From Ariolimax columbianus (Eukaryota; Mollusca; Gastropoda; Stylommatophora; Arionidae), in NCBI GenBank assembly GCA_036924085.1, contig JAVGWX010000004.1, forward strand, positions 41,630,793 to 41,694,792: a stretch of DNA of 64,000 bases, written 5' to 3'. Below the pieces are notes generated by a model. That model was not told where the DNA came from and ran no database searches. It saw only the letters and a program-made list of their open reading frames with translations. Shown one piece after another: positions 10,906 to 22,028 of the stretch; the stretch's first letter is position 1, and the number at the start of each line of letters is the position of its first letter. Made by a program: the position numbers and the translations under genes.

Positions 10906-11529
10906 CATGTCAAACAAACAACTAAAGAAACTACGGCTTCTAGAAAATATAATTAAAATGTTGGTACAGACTTCCTGGAAAAAGCCATATTACAGTGATG
11001 AACTCAAGTTCCTAATGAAGAGATAAAATAATGATGATGATAAGTCTCTTTTACCTGAGCAACAACTTCAGGAACTGGTTGACCACGCTAGGAGCAGGAG
11101 GGCTAGAAGACGAATCTGACGACTGTGTTGACGATGTAGGAATCTGAGCGACAGACGCTTCTCCCTCATTTTCTTTCACTTCATCCGTGGTCATCTTCGG
11201 CCAGAAATGCACAAACTCACTTCCACATAAACTGTAGTTAGCCTTTAAGAAGTGCCTGGAAACATGTTCAGCGTCCTCTTTGTTGTTCTGTCTGTGATCC
11301 CACAATGGCTTAGTTCAGAATAATGCCAGCGTTCATCAGTTTATTCAGTGTCTATTGTTAAAGTCGATGCTTCCAAAAACTTTATAAATGTCAGTACAAT
11401 GCATTCGTAGCATAAAAAGTGTCAGTCGGTTTAAAATCCACAGTGCGGGATATACCACTTCAATAATCATAATATGAAATTTTCACACAATTAAGGATTT
11501 GCTATGAGTATTTAAAGCAACTGCCCTAT

Positions 11530-11870
11530 TCCAGTCTTCTTACCCCACTCTGTTTCATTTGACTCTGTCCTACAGTCACACTCTTGTTTCATTTTACTCT
11601 GTCCTACAGTGACACTCTTGTTTCATTTGACTCTGTCCTACAGTCACACTCTTGCAAAACTTTCATACGCGCCCTCAGGGTGAGGCCCTTCTATTGCACT
11701 TTGGTTGGGCTGGCTTCTGAGAGCGCACAAGCCTAGTACAGGTACATACAGACGCACACATACATCCAAGAACTGGTTTATGCGTCTTAATATCGCTCAA
11801 ATTGACTACGGTCTAGGGTGGAATAGGCGCGCCTCCGCCAGTAGAAACTATAGAGGCAAACACATACAAT
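11530..11870 (+). repeat. Dispersed repeat family R1, copy 1
   Basis: A stretch that recurs at 36730-37000 in the same orientation. Shared blocks include tctgtttcattt, tacgcgcc followed by a short interval and ggtgag, gcacaagcctagtacaggta (caaactagcataggta in the other copy) and a final agaggcaaacac. A 34-bp internal piece with ctctgtcctacagtcacact is triplicated here (about 11550-11653) but single in the other copy. No coding capacity was seen. Confidence 0.6.
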
Positions 11871-12340
11871 TTATAAAAATTTAAAAAAAAACAGTAAATA
11901 TGGCTATGTAAAAATGCTGGGGTTTTAAGTATATCAATTGTAAACTACAATTTGCTAGTTTAAAGGCATCAGATATTGAAACAAAGCGTTGATATGTAAG
12001 TTTACTCATTATTCAGTATTACTTCCAAGATGATTAATGGTATACATGGCCAGTACATTGCAAATCGGAGCAGCATTTTTTGGAAAATTGACATTGATCC
12101 AATAGAGAAAACGCGACGGAGGGTGTAATAACCTATCATTCACAATTATCAACGGTTGAAATGGTATACGGCACTAAAAGCAGACACGAGTTGTGGAGAT
12201 CCGTGGTCACATATATTTATAAGTTCAAGCGCTAGCTGAGAAACCAAAGGAAATACAAATGTAGACACAAACAATGTATTGCACAACAGGTGTTGAGATG
12301 CAACATGTGATGGATATATTGATCGTGACACTCATCAAAC
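11871..12340. other. AT-rich unassigned DNA
   Basis: Nothing recognised. Confidence 0.4.
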
Positions 12341-12344
12341 AAAA

Positions 12345-12545
12345 GTTACGTAGAACTTCTTCTTCTACGTTCGTTCTCAATCTCCAGCTACCAAACCCTG
12401 AACAGGACTTTGCAAGTAGCAGGATGTCGTCCGGAGAACAGAATGCGTTGAGTGACTAGTTTACAGCTTGACTGCGATATGTGCACCTTTCGGTCCGACA
12501 CATCCGTCATAGCAAGAACGTTGTACTGTTTCTTTAGACCGGAAG
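12345..12545 (+). repeat. Dispersed repeat family R2, copy 1
   Basis: This recurs at about 35530-35690, same strand. Shared blocks: ttctcaatctccagctacca, the stretch gtccggagaacagaatgc, and cttgactgcgatatgtgcac followed by ctttcggtccgacacatccg. No open frame is conserved between copies, so it is a non-coding interspersed repeat or a LINE 3' untranslated region. Confidence 0.6.
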
Positions 12546-12784
12546 TTCAGCTGACTCAATTGTAACCAATAGTTATGTCTGAGTCGTCTTCTGTAGCCCT
12601 GCCTCTATGGCAATAGCTTTGTGTCTACGCTTTTTCAGACCAACACCTTTCATCTAACAGCTAGGAAGACCATAGAGCAGCTATTTCCTCGCAGATTTAT
12701 AGAGACACACGGTTCTCTACCACGACAAATGAAAGACACGATAGAAGAATTTGTGTATGGACATACGCGCTACTCCTTAACGAC

Positions 12785-13055
12785 AATTTGGGGACAATAG
12801 AGAAGAGTGCGTATAAGGACATATTGCTCCTTCACCACGACAAATTGGAGCTACAAGAGAGAAATACGTATATGGACATCACGCTCCTCCACCACGACAA
12901 ATCGGAGCTACAAGATAGAAATACGTATATGGACATAAGTTCCTCCACCACGACAAATTGGACCTACAAGAGAGAAACACGTATATGGACATCACGCTCC
13001 TCCACCACGACAAATTGGAGCTACAAGAGAGAAATACGTACATAGACATAAGTTC
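12785..13055. repeat. 57-bp minisatellite
   Basis: Between four and five units with the block acaagagagaaatacg at 12852, 12909, 12966 and 13023 (exact spacing 57). The unit also carries cctccaccacgacaaattgg. Frames stay open because 57 is divisible by three. Confidence 0.8.
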
Positions 13056-13204
13056 CTCCACACCATGACAGTCTGAAGCCATGAGAGTAGAGTACATCAA
13101 CAAATCATGATACAAGATGAACCACAAGGTGTCCCACTCGTTGTTGGTCCGATATAACCAATGAACGCAATTCAATAACCGTTGACAGGGACACAATATG
13201 ACCA

Positions 13205-13450
13205 AGTTAGAAGACGAAGAACATCATATTAGCTATTTTCAAGAGGGTCGGAGCCACATGCAACATCTCAAATGTCAGCATGACTTAAATTGCTTCCTTT
13301 ATTAAAGATCGTGTCATTTCTAAGGGACTTTGGCCACCAATGTCGCCTGATTTTACCGCATCTGACTTCTTCCTATGGGGCATACAGAACGAGAAAATTT
13401 ATCGCAACAACCGAAGGAATTCAAGGGAACTGTAAGAAAACATTCGGTGG
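13205..13450 (+). pseudogene. Tc1/mariner-superfamily DDE transposase C-terminal fragment
   Basis: Read as protein, one frame gives GATCNISNVSMT, a stop, then IASFIKDRVISKGLWPPMSP and DFTASDFFLWGIQNEKIY. This resembles the C-terminal half of IS630/Tc1-mariner-like transposases common in invertebrates (FQQDGATCHTSN ... GLWPPRSPDLT..DFFLWG). The acidic residue in SDFFLW corresponds to the third catalytic residue. The second, expected in FQQDGA, is lost in a shifted patch (YFQEG then frame change). The N-terminal DNA-binding part is absent and no terminal repeats were found. The fragment is dead and of a different subfamily from the mariner at 43 kb, whose equivalent motif is SPADF. Superfamily assignment is firm; subfamily is not. 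Confidence 0.65.
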
Positions 13451-13479
13451 AAAATTTTTTGTCAACTAAAGGATAAAAG

Positions 13480-13894
13480 ACAATAGAACCGCATTATGTG
13501 CCTAACCTATTATTTTTTTCCTAAAGTTAAAAACCTCCATCGAAATTAAAACACTGGACCCTTTATTCGCACATCCACAATATTGAAGGAATATAACCGT
13601 GACGCCACAATATACAACTATGCACGGGGCAGACGTGAGAGTAAAAACAATGTTGATCGGAAAGCACGTCGTACGAGGTGCGTAATGGCAGAATGCTCTC
13701 CAAGTCATGGGGATATACAAGATAACATGACATTAACGTGGACAAAATACATGATGAGCATGGAGTAGTCTGCTGGGTTTGAATTCTATTTTTGTGTTGG
13801 GGGGTGTAGGTGTGGTGAAACACAAGAAGTAGTTTAAGAAAATAAAAGAGGAATACAACTTGAAATGAAATGGAATTGTGACTGCTACACAGAC
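13480..13894. other. Unassigned DNA
   Basis: No conserved motif; may contain decayed flank of the transposase fragment. Confidence 0.35.
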
Positions 13895-14255
13895 ATCTAT
13901 ATACTAACGCAAGTCCTCATTTCTCCGAACCCTATATAATAATACAAGTCATAATTTATCCGGTTCTTATATACTAACACAAGTCATCATTTCTCCGAAC
14001 CCTATTTAATAATACAAGTCATAATTTCTCCGGTTCTTATATAATAATACAAGTCATCATTTCTCCAGTCTATATATACTAACACAAGTCATCATTTCTC
14101 CAGTCCCTATATACTAATACAAGTCATCATTTCTCCAGTCTATATATACTAACACAAGTCATCATTTCTCCAGTCCCTATTTAATAATACAAGTCATCAT
14201 TTCTCCAGTCCCTATTTAATAATACAAGTCATCATTTCTCCAGTTCCTATATTTA
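13895..14255. repeat. About 35-bp minisatellite
   Basis: Around ten units of tatatactaacacaagtcat plus catttctccagtcc, with alternating actaac / aataat variants. A further diverged unit lies at about 14925-14968, some 670 bp away. Confidence 0.8.
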
Positions 14256-15060
14256 AACAAATGTAAGATGGCCGCGTCTTAGTGGCAGCGCAGTCGACTC
14301 TCTCCGGTGTTTGTATCGAGATTTCCGATGTTTGGTGGTTCCTTTTCGGATTATATTTCACAACTCCTTCACCATGGTGGTATAAGGGCTTTTATTATGT
14401 GGAATTGGTGTGCTTTCGATCGGTTATCGTGTTTGTTATGCTGTATTTCATCCCTGGCTCAAGCCCATGACGAAGTTCAACGTTCCGCTTAACTGCACAC
14501 CAGAATTCAGTTCGGATTATCACTACTCAAGGCAATTTCAACTCGGACTGAAGCCAATTTCCTCCTGCCCGTCTTGCCCTCCACCTGAGGTTACACGATA
14601 ACTCTCCCAACTTTGTATTCTCAGCACAGCAAGGGTCACGATGACCAACAGGTGGACACAATCAGAAGTCTCGACGGCGGGACACGTAAAAACAGGGAGT
14701 TTGGCACGGACAGACACGGAAAGCTTGACACAAACATTGGTCTAACATACTCCTCGCGGCCTAACGGCTGCGGAGTACACGGCTCTGCCTGGGGAGTTTG
14801 TAGAGATTTCAGTCGACACGCTACGCATGAACACAGCCTCAGCAGTTGGACATGGTAGTGGTTGATCGACGCAACAAGCATGTGACGCCTACGCGAACAT
14901 ATTTTTACATATATTATATCTTCATTTCTCAGCTCCTTATATACTAATACAAGCCATCATTTAAGCTCTCCACGTATGTCGTTAACCAGCCTGGGTAAGT
15001 CTAATATTCGTTCTTGTGTCATCTCTATGCCATTTTTTTATTTTCAATAAACGCCTTAGT
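14256..15060. other. Unassigned DNA next to 35-bp array
   Basis: Contains open frames of about 60-80 codons on both strands without recognisable domains, plus one stray unit of the preceding minisatellite near 14940. The aagatggccgc string at 14267 resembles the start of some transposable elements, but no element could be built from it. Confidence 0.3.
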
Positions 15061-15067
15061 AATCGAA

Positions 15068-15315
15068 ATGACTCTCATTGTGCGCTCTTGTAATGCGCTC
15101 TCCCGAGGCGCGCTCATTGGGCGCTCTTGTGAAGCGCTCTCCCCGCACGCGCTCATTGGGCGCTCTTGTGAAGTGCTCTCCCGGAGCGCTCTCATTAGGC
15201 ACTCTTGTGAAGCGCTCTCCCGGGGCGCGCTCATTGGGCGCTCTTATGAAGGGCTCTCCCGGGGCGCTCTCATTGGGCGCTCTTGTGAAGCGCTCTCCCC
15301 GGGCGCTCTGATTGA
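15068..15315. repeat. 36-bp GC-rich minisatellite
   Basis: Seven units with the core gcgctcattgggcgctcttg followed by tgaagcgctctcccg. Open in two + frames (SCEALSRGALIGR type) and on the minus strand (GERFTRAPNERA type). The unit length is divisible by three, so these frames are by-products. Confidence 0.85.
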
Positions 15316-15654
15316 GAGCTGTTTCTGGCAATCAGTCGCTCTCATTGGACGGTCTCATCTCATGTTCTTCCAGCATGCGCCAGCGACATCATTAATGGTG
15401 CAATGAAAGACTAGCTCATTTCAACAAATTGCCGAATCGTATTTGTGTTCGTATTTTAACGACGCTCTTTGATGAAAAAAAACAGTAATGAAACTTCAGA
15501 GAATGGTTGACATGGAATATACCTTCAAAAGACTCCGTGAAATTCAATGACATCCGAGTAAGTTATCTATACCAGCGGTTCTAAAACCTTTCGTTACTGC
15601 GGATTCCCTTTACATATATTTTGTTACCGCTGCGACCCAACATAATCAATATAT

Positions 15655-16190
15655 GAAATGCTCAGAAATCTGTGTGTTCACAATAGTAAACAATGTCGTG
15701 TTTTCGTCCAGTTGCAGAGCAAAACAGTAAAACATGTGAACACGTTAATAAATGTCCCTTGATATTAGCGGACAAACCGTGTATTTGATACGTAACTGTC
15801 TGATTTGACATATGTATTAAGGAAAGTCCTTTGCAACTTTCTAAGTGACAAACGCAGAAACCATAATTTTTGCACCTGGTAATATAAGTACTTCAGCTAT
15901 TGTGTGCGGTTTCCGGTTAATGCTATTAGTTAAGCAACTTTAAAAAAGGCCATCGCTGCATTTTCATTGTTACAAACAGTTGCAGACTTTTTTTGCCAGT
16001 TTCTGAATTCCCCAAAGCTCTCACTTCTTACTTTTACCAATGTTCTTAGTGCCATGTTCTTAATATCCTCTGTCGAGATGTCTTTGCAATTTTGACGTTT
16101 TCATTACCTCGTTGGGCAATATATCGTAACATAACATACACTGTGGTAGTCGATTATCATCTTGTACTGTACACATCAAGTCAAGCGACA
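15655..16190 (-). pseudogene. BED-finger hAT transposase, N-terminal half
   Basis: Minus-strand translation gives QDDNRLPQCMLCYDILPNEV followed by MKTSKLQRHLDRGY. This is a C-x2-C ... H-type BED zinc finger as in hAT transposases related to the ZBED5/FAM200 proteins (CVVC.EVL.NE..KPSKLKRHL). Downstream, with stops, come ALTGNRTQ (compare AKTGKPHT) and FYCFALQLDENTTLF (compare FS.QLDESTDV). The last motif holds the first catalytic aspartate region. The catalytic C-terminal half and the dimerisation domain are missing, as the element ends soon after. The BED finger would bind the transposon ends. Several stops and frame changes rule out function. Confidence 0.65.
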
Positions 16191-16805
16191 GGACATTATT
16201 ACCTATACCGGTCCAGCTCTATTAAATGACTAGAAGAAATTGCATTTAGTATTGAACAGAATGTACTATCGTCGTTATTATCAGTACGTTTAGATTTAAA
16301 ATTCAGTCAGTGATCCATTCTGAGCCTCAGTCAAAATGTATTTTTAGCAAAATTCAACTCAGTGTTATGTATCCTATCTTTCTCAAGATTGTCTCAGCCA
16401 ATCGATGTACCGAGTTATTCTTCTACAGATCAATCAAGCATCTGGCTCCAATTTCTCCGACAACATGATTTTTGTGTCTATCTTCCGAAAAGATGTTTTC
16501 ACACCGTCTGTTTTGCATCCTTCGATATTCGGCTCAGTTGATGTGTTTTCAGAAGTCTGCAACCACTGATGATAATCCTTCTGTGGCGTTTCTTTATGCG
16601 TCTTACACGAACAAATTCCCACCGATTCGTATATTTAATCGGCATTTATCTAATTGTGTGAACTTCGACTAAAATAAGTTCTGCTGGATTTGTCCTTGTT
16701 TCTGAATCGATTCTATATTTCTTTTAATTTAACTTTTGATTTTTTAATGTAAAAGTTCATAACGTTTCTTCACGTCTTCGTGTACTTCTTGAAATAAACT
16801 CGAGG

Positions 16806-17095
16806 ACACCCATAGTCCGCAGACCTCAGATTAAGAACCGCTTATCCACACCCATAGTCCGCAGATTAAGAACCGCTTATCCACACCCATAGTCCGCAGA
16901 CCTCAGATTAAGAACCGCTTATCCACACCCATAGTCCGCAGATTAAGAACCGCTTATCCACACCCATAGTCCGCAGATTAAGAACCGCTTATCCACACCC
17001 ATAGTCCGCAGATTAAGAACCGCTTATCCACACCCATAGTCCGTAGATTAAGAACCGCTTATCCACACCCATAGTCCGCAGATTAAGAACCGCTT
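16806..17095. repeat. Tandem array of the hAT right terminus, 36/43 bp
   Basis: Eight units of acacccatagtccgcagatt plus aagaaccgcttatcc. Two units carry a 7-bp insertion (agacctc), giving 43 bp. Each unit includes the terminal inverted repeat agaaccgctt. The last unit is the real end of the transposon, followed by the target duplication. Confidence 0.85.
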
Positions 17096-17103
17096 ATCTA
17101 TAC

Positions 17104-18235
17104 AATTGAGAAAATGAAAATATGAGGATTTTGAATGTGACATAAAAACATTCTCCGGTTTCTTTTCTGTCGTGTTATTTCTTTTAACTTGACATTATGT
17201 ATATTGATTTATTCGCCCTTTATTTTGTTCTTTTATTAAATCACAATGTCAGTATTTTCTTCGGAATTTGTGTTATTAGTTTGCCACTGACGGTTAAAAA
17301 TGAAAATAATGATATATTCTTTGTTTTCCGTAAGAAAATCTATATATGCCGAATGCCAAGTATGTACACAATATCTGTAGGAGCATAGCTGATGTAAGAT
17401 CTACCTTCCTTTTCGCAGTACCAATTATAACTCAATATAACAGAAAGATTTTGAAGTTGTTGACAAATTGTCAGATTTAGTGTCACAAAAATTAAACTAT
17501 GCATTATTTTGTGAAGTTGGGTTCTTGTTGTTGTTGCCAATACTCAATTTGTCATCACTTTACAAAACAGAGGGGAAGACCTTGTTGTTGTTGATGTGTG
17601 AAACTACTCGTGCTGAGCTAACTCTTGGCGACGTATTTTTAGTGGCCAGCTACATTGCATTTTCCGATATCCCGATGCGTACATTACAAGGTAGACAAGG
17701 ATCCTTCTGGTTGTAACACAATGCAAGGATCAATATAAGCTCACAACTATCGGGATTCCAGTGTCCACTTCGTTGGCTAGATGTGATACGATGCAGCCTG
17801 TATCTACGGAGAGTAGCGGGGACGTGAGTTGTGATCTTGACCAATGTTTCGTCGAACTTGTGACCTACTAATTACGATAATATGTTAGAATCTAGAATCT
17901 GCAAAGTGAAGCAATTATGTCTATATATGATGGGACATCACTCGAGTAACAAACGGGTTGAAAGGAATAGGTCCATTAGCTATCCAATCAAGTCGTAAAA
18001 GGTGACTAGCGAGGAATGTGCATGGCACAGGCTTCCACATTATATCTAACTATTATTGAAACCGCCACTACAGATGGTGGGATACATGCTTCCTGTAAAG
18101 AGGCATGTTGTAGTGGTGGCAATATCCTACACTTGAATGGAAAGCGAAACATAATCATTATGTTAGTGCAATAGTGTTTCGGTTCTAACTTATCGAGTTC
18201 ATGTTGCTAATGTTACTTGAACTTAAGTTAAGCAT
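17104..18235. other. Unassigned DNA, possible repeat motif near 17985
   Basis: Mostly AT-rich without domains. The string aagtcgtaaaaggtgacta (about 17990) is the reverse complement of a motif also seen in repeat family R4 at 36.1 kb (gtcgccttttac), so an R4-related fragment in opposite orientation is possible. Confidence 0.3.
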
Positions 18236-18459
18236 TCTTGATAATTGTCGTTGGTGGCGGATTACAGTGGCTCTCCTCAGATCCCGAGGTAAACTTGAAA
18301 AGGTCAACAGGGTTCCTCCTGGCTGAAATGTAATCCGAGGCTTATCGGTAAACTCAACTCTGTGAGGATCACACTGCCGATCCCCACCACGTTAACCAGA
18401 CGGCCATAACACAGCATGTTGTTAGAGAGAACTGCTTGAAAGTGATGGAGACCACTCTC

Positions 18460-18725
18460 TTTGTTAAGCTGTGTGGACAGCCTTTTCTCTTGCTACATCC
18501 GCTGAAATGGATGACTTTCCTGGTGATTTAGATTAAAGGGGGGAAGAAACTGTGCCTTTTGTCAACCTCACTCTCTAGTCATGAGGTACCCTTGACCAGT
18601 GACAAGATATTTGTCGAGACGACTGGAGATAGCACAGGATGCAGAATTGTTCTCAATGTTTACTCCCAAAGCTTTTCCCGTAAACAGGTATCCCCCAAAG
18701 CCGGGGAGGGGAAATGATATCTAAT
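18460..18725 (+). repeat. Dispersed repeat family R3, copy 1
   Basis: Matches 25010-25290 in reverse orientation. Shared blocks: catccgctgaaatgg (gtccgctgaaatgg), ggtgatttagattaa, caacctcac followed by tctagtcatgag / tcgtcctgag, gagacgactggagata / caagacgactgcagata, and ttactcccaaagc / ttactcccgaagc. Similarity is patchy with small indels. No coding frame is kept. Confidence 0.6.
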
Positions 18726-18914
18726 GTTGTGTGTCGTGCCTTTCCCATACCTGCAAGAGATCGTACTAACATCACTTAGCGTGTGAGTGAGTTGGGCATC
18801 TCTCCTCCGACTGTGTTCAGAATGTGTTCCATAATGGTCTTAATCAGTATGGCCCACATTAACATAGTCTGATCAGTATGTTTTGTCTGACCAGACGTCA
18901 GTCTCCATCTCCCT

Positions 18915-19205
18915 TCATATGGCGTTATACTAGTATCTAGAAACTACATTAGTTTATCAGTTTTTCAGTATCATATATAGTTAGGCTAGTATCATGTAAG
19001 TACATGGTTTTATCACTTCTTCATAACATATAACGTTATACTAGTACCATGTAAGTACATTGATTCATCAGGACATGTAACGTTACACTTGTATCACGTA
19101 AGTACATATGTTTAGCAGCATGTCCGTATCACATAAAGTTAGGATAGTATCATGTAAGGACATTGGTGTATCGGTTCTTCCGCATCATATAGAGTTTGAC
19201 TAATA
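18915..19205. repeat. Diverged repeat of about 60 bp
   Basis: About five degenerate units with the core tagtatcatgtaagtacat and a preceding tataacgtta block. Unit boundaries are uncertain. Confidence 0.55.
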
Positions 19206-19735
19206 TGCAAGAGAAACATGACCCATTTAAATAAACCAGTTAGATTACCCCAAGATGCCATGTTTTACGTTTTACGGAAGTTCAAGTGTGGATCCAGCAA
19301 GTAATTTCACAAATATTACGAGTATTTCCTATTGTTTTCATGCTCGCATCTGTTGAGAAATCATTGTTAGTAAATTTCTTGCTATCAAATTTCAAGCCCG
19401 TGTGTTACCGGGACACGAAAGGGAAACAACGAATAGCTACACTGCAACCTGTCAGGCATGCCGTAAGAGTTTAGATGAAGAAGGTTTGGCCTTGGGAATG
19501 GCCTCCCCTTCATTTATAAACGTTAAGCCACAAAACGTCAATAGATAGTGGTAGATCAAAGTTTTATGACTTGACATGTATTTGTAAAAGCCCCATGCTC
19601 CAAGCGGAGCAGAACAGGTTTTGATTGATTGAATCAAATCTCAAGAAACAGAATGTGTGGAGGCTATGGATAATCGAGGAGTAACAACAACGACAGTCAA
19701 TTATCAGACATTGCCGTCAGGGGTGACGTGTTGAG
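19206..19735. other. Unassigned DNA
   Basis: No recognised feature. Confidence 0.4.
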
Positions 19736-20215
19736 GTTGTCGCCTTGTCTTCTCTAACTGTATTAAATATGTTCATATCGATACACATATCGTTAACCAC
19801 ATCGATATATCTATATGTGCTAGTCTGTGAGACATTTATATACTACATATGACATGTCATGTTGTCATCTTCATAGTCTACTCCATTCATTTGTCAGTCT
19901 TTGCTAGTCTGTTCAAGTGTGTGAAATATATTGATATCTTACATATGTCATGCCATGTTGTAATGTCATAGCTCATTGTCCTTTGTCAGTCTGTGCTAGC
20001 CTGTGTTAGTCTCTGACAGATTGGGGTCCTATATAATCCTGTTGTAATAAAAACTGATGAAGTGATGACAGGATTTATGTATTTTAAATTTATAAGAATA
20101 TTTTCTTACCATACATATATTTATAGAGTATATATTGTCTTACTATACAAATATTTATAGAGTATATATTGTCTTACTTTATAAATTTTTATAGAGTATA
20201 TATTGTATCACATCG
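19736..20215. repeat. Diverged short tandem repeats
   Basis: About 19840-20015 has two units of roughly 115 bp sharing catatgacatgtcatgttgt-like and ttgtcagtctttgctag-like blocks. About 20095-20205 has three units of roughly 35 bp with atagagtatatattgtctta. Confidence 0.55.
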
Positions 20216-21185
20216 AATAGAGTCGAGCACGTTAAAAATGCTACGGCAGTTAGAAATTGAAAAGAGTAGACTTAACGGCCGCTGTCCGAACAAATTTCAA
20301 AAATTCTAGTTAAATATTTCCCCAAAGTATTTGTATCTTCCCCCAGACCTAGTACAGCGCAGAAAGTTTTAAGATACATACTACATACAAACAAAGCCTT
20401 TGGCTACCTGGCAACAGACATTAACATGCCTGTTTGAATACCAGGAGTCCAAGTATTGCAAGCTATGAGAACATGAATTTGCAATTTTGGCTACGTTCAG
20501 TCCAGAACTACAGTTTAAAGATGGCATTACGTAATTTTCTCCGTTACTATTCGTTTCAGTAGCGACTTTTTTGGTTCGTTAAACGAAAATGTGTATTTTA
20601 AAGATCACTTCTTCTGCACTCCTTGAAATACGCAATATAAGGAAAAACCGTACAATACTCCAACTGATAATATTACAGATCCAAGACATTCATTCCTAGA
20701 AATAGTTTACTAACTGTTCAGGTTTTATTTGAGTTTTACAGAAAACTCAAGAAATAATCCCTAGAGAAACGCTAATATGACTACTAAAGTGTATAAATCA
20801 TTTTCCAGGAAATCAGGTGGCGCAGAAAAAGTAAAATCAAGAATGAAATTCAGTAATCAAACAAATTTACTAACGTAAACTGGCTCGGAAGCACTTATTC
20901 TACACCAATGATCCAAAATCAAGATTACAGTAAACAATATTTTCACTATTCTGTACTAACACAAATTAAGACTAGAAAATCAGGCACTACCAGAGTGCTA
21001 ACGACGTGTTTACTCTGTGGTAGGCAGGCCAGGGGTAGTCGTTCTGTGTCAGCTCGCGGAACAGATTCACGATCCACACGTGCACGATTTCCCCGTGTTG
21101 TTGTGTGCGGTTTGGATGTAACTGCGTCAATAAACCACAATGTTCAGTTCGGCTTCCACTTTGTTTTGATTTCCTTCAACTTCAA
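20216..21185. other. Unassigned AT-rich DNA
   Basis: No domain, RNA or repeat family recognised. Confidence 0.4.
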
Positions 21186-21186
21186 C

Positions 21187-21187
<1 letters not shown>

Positions 21188-21221
<34 letters not shown>

Positions 21222-21268
21222 ATCTCTCTCTATCTATCTCTTTCTCGCTCTATCTTTCTCTCTCTCTC

Positions 21269-21301
<33 letters not shown>

Positions 21302-21312
21302 ACACACACGGT
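21188..21312. repeat. (CT)n microsatellite
   Basis: Long imperfect CT runs with occasional TAT and TTT interruptions, ending in a short CA run. Confidence 0.9.
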
Positions 21313-21621
21313 TCCTCCTGTCGAACCTCCATCGGTATAGTCCGTCTATATGATTTTTTGCATGCAGCCTTAAAATATTCATAACGCTAAAACATTGATA
21401 TTATTTAGTCCATAGGTGTTATTAACATTTGCACATCGGCGAATTCTTTTGATCTTTTAGGACCATTGTAAAGAAATGGCATTGAATTTAAGATTTTACA
21501 GTACACAGCTTAATTTCTCGTCACATTTTGTTCATAGGCGCATCTCCCTAATGTCTTGATAGATCAATTGATTGTTTGTGTTGGTCTTTGTGTAAAATCG
21601 AAAAAAGGCTGTATCAAGGTT

Positions 21622-21622
21622 C

Positions 21623-21659
<37 letters not shown>

Positions 21660-21745
21660 ATGTGTGTATGTATTTGTATGTGTGCGTGCTTGCGTACGAG
21701 CAGGCGGGCGTGCGTGCTTGCGTGCGGGAGTGCGTGCGTGAGTGC
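21622..21745. repeat. Compound (TA)n(TG)n / TGCG microsatellite
   Basis: A TA run passes into a TG run, then into GTGCGTGCTTGCG-type repeats to about 21745. Confidence 0.9.
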
Positions 21746-22028
21746 GTAGTTGTCGTCTGTTTTTATCTTCATAGAACAAAATATTAAATGGAAATCATCC
21801 CTATACGCAAATTGTACGAACAAAGAAAAGGCGTGTTACAGTGTGGATCGAAGTACTCTGTGGCAACTGTTGAGTCACTATGGGGCACCAAAGAAGTACG
21901 CAACCCTCATCTAGAACAGGGGTGAGACAGGGATGCCTGCTCTCACTTTTCCTGTTCTCGTTGGCTATAGATTGGATAATGAAGACATCAATTGAGGGAA
22001 AAAGAACTGGTAGTCAGTGGACACTATC

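Larger units (their letters stand above)
15573..17095 (-). mobile_element. hAT transposon with 8-bp target duplication
   Basis: The left end cagcggttct and right end agaaccgctt are inverted repeats (9 of 10 matching). They are flanked by identical 8-bp copies of atctatac at 15565-15572 and 17096-17103; an 8-bp duplication is the hAT hallmark. Transposase remains lie on the minus strand at about 16185-15660. The right end of the element is expanded into a tandem array inside the duplication (16806-17095). The element is dead. Confidence 0.85.

Noticed and set aside
14256..14600. Start of a LINE or gene at aagatggccgc
   Set aside because: The string is suggestive only; no downstream domain or second copy was found in the window.
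15014..15406. A 130-codon frame with a hydrophobic start resembling a signal peptide
   Set aside because: The body is the 36-bp GC-rich array, and frames are open in two further readings.
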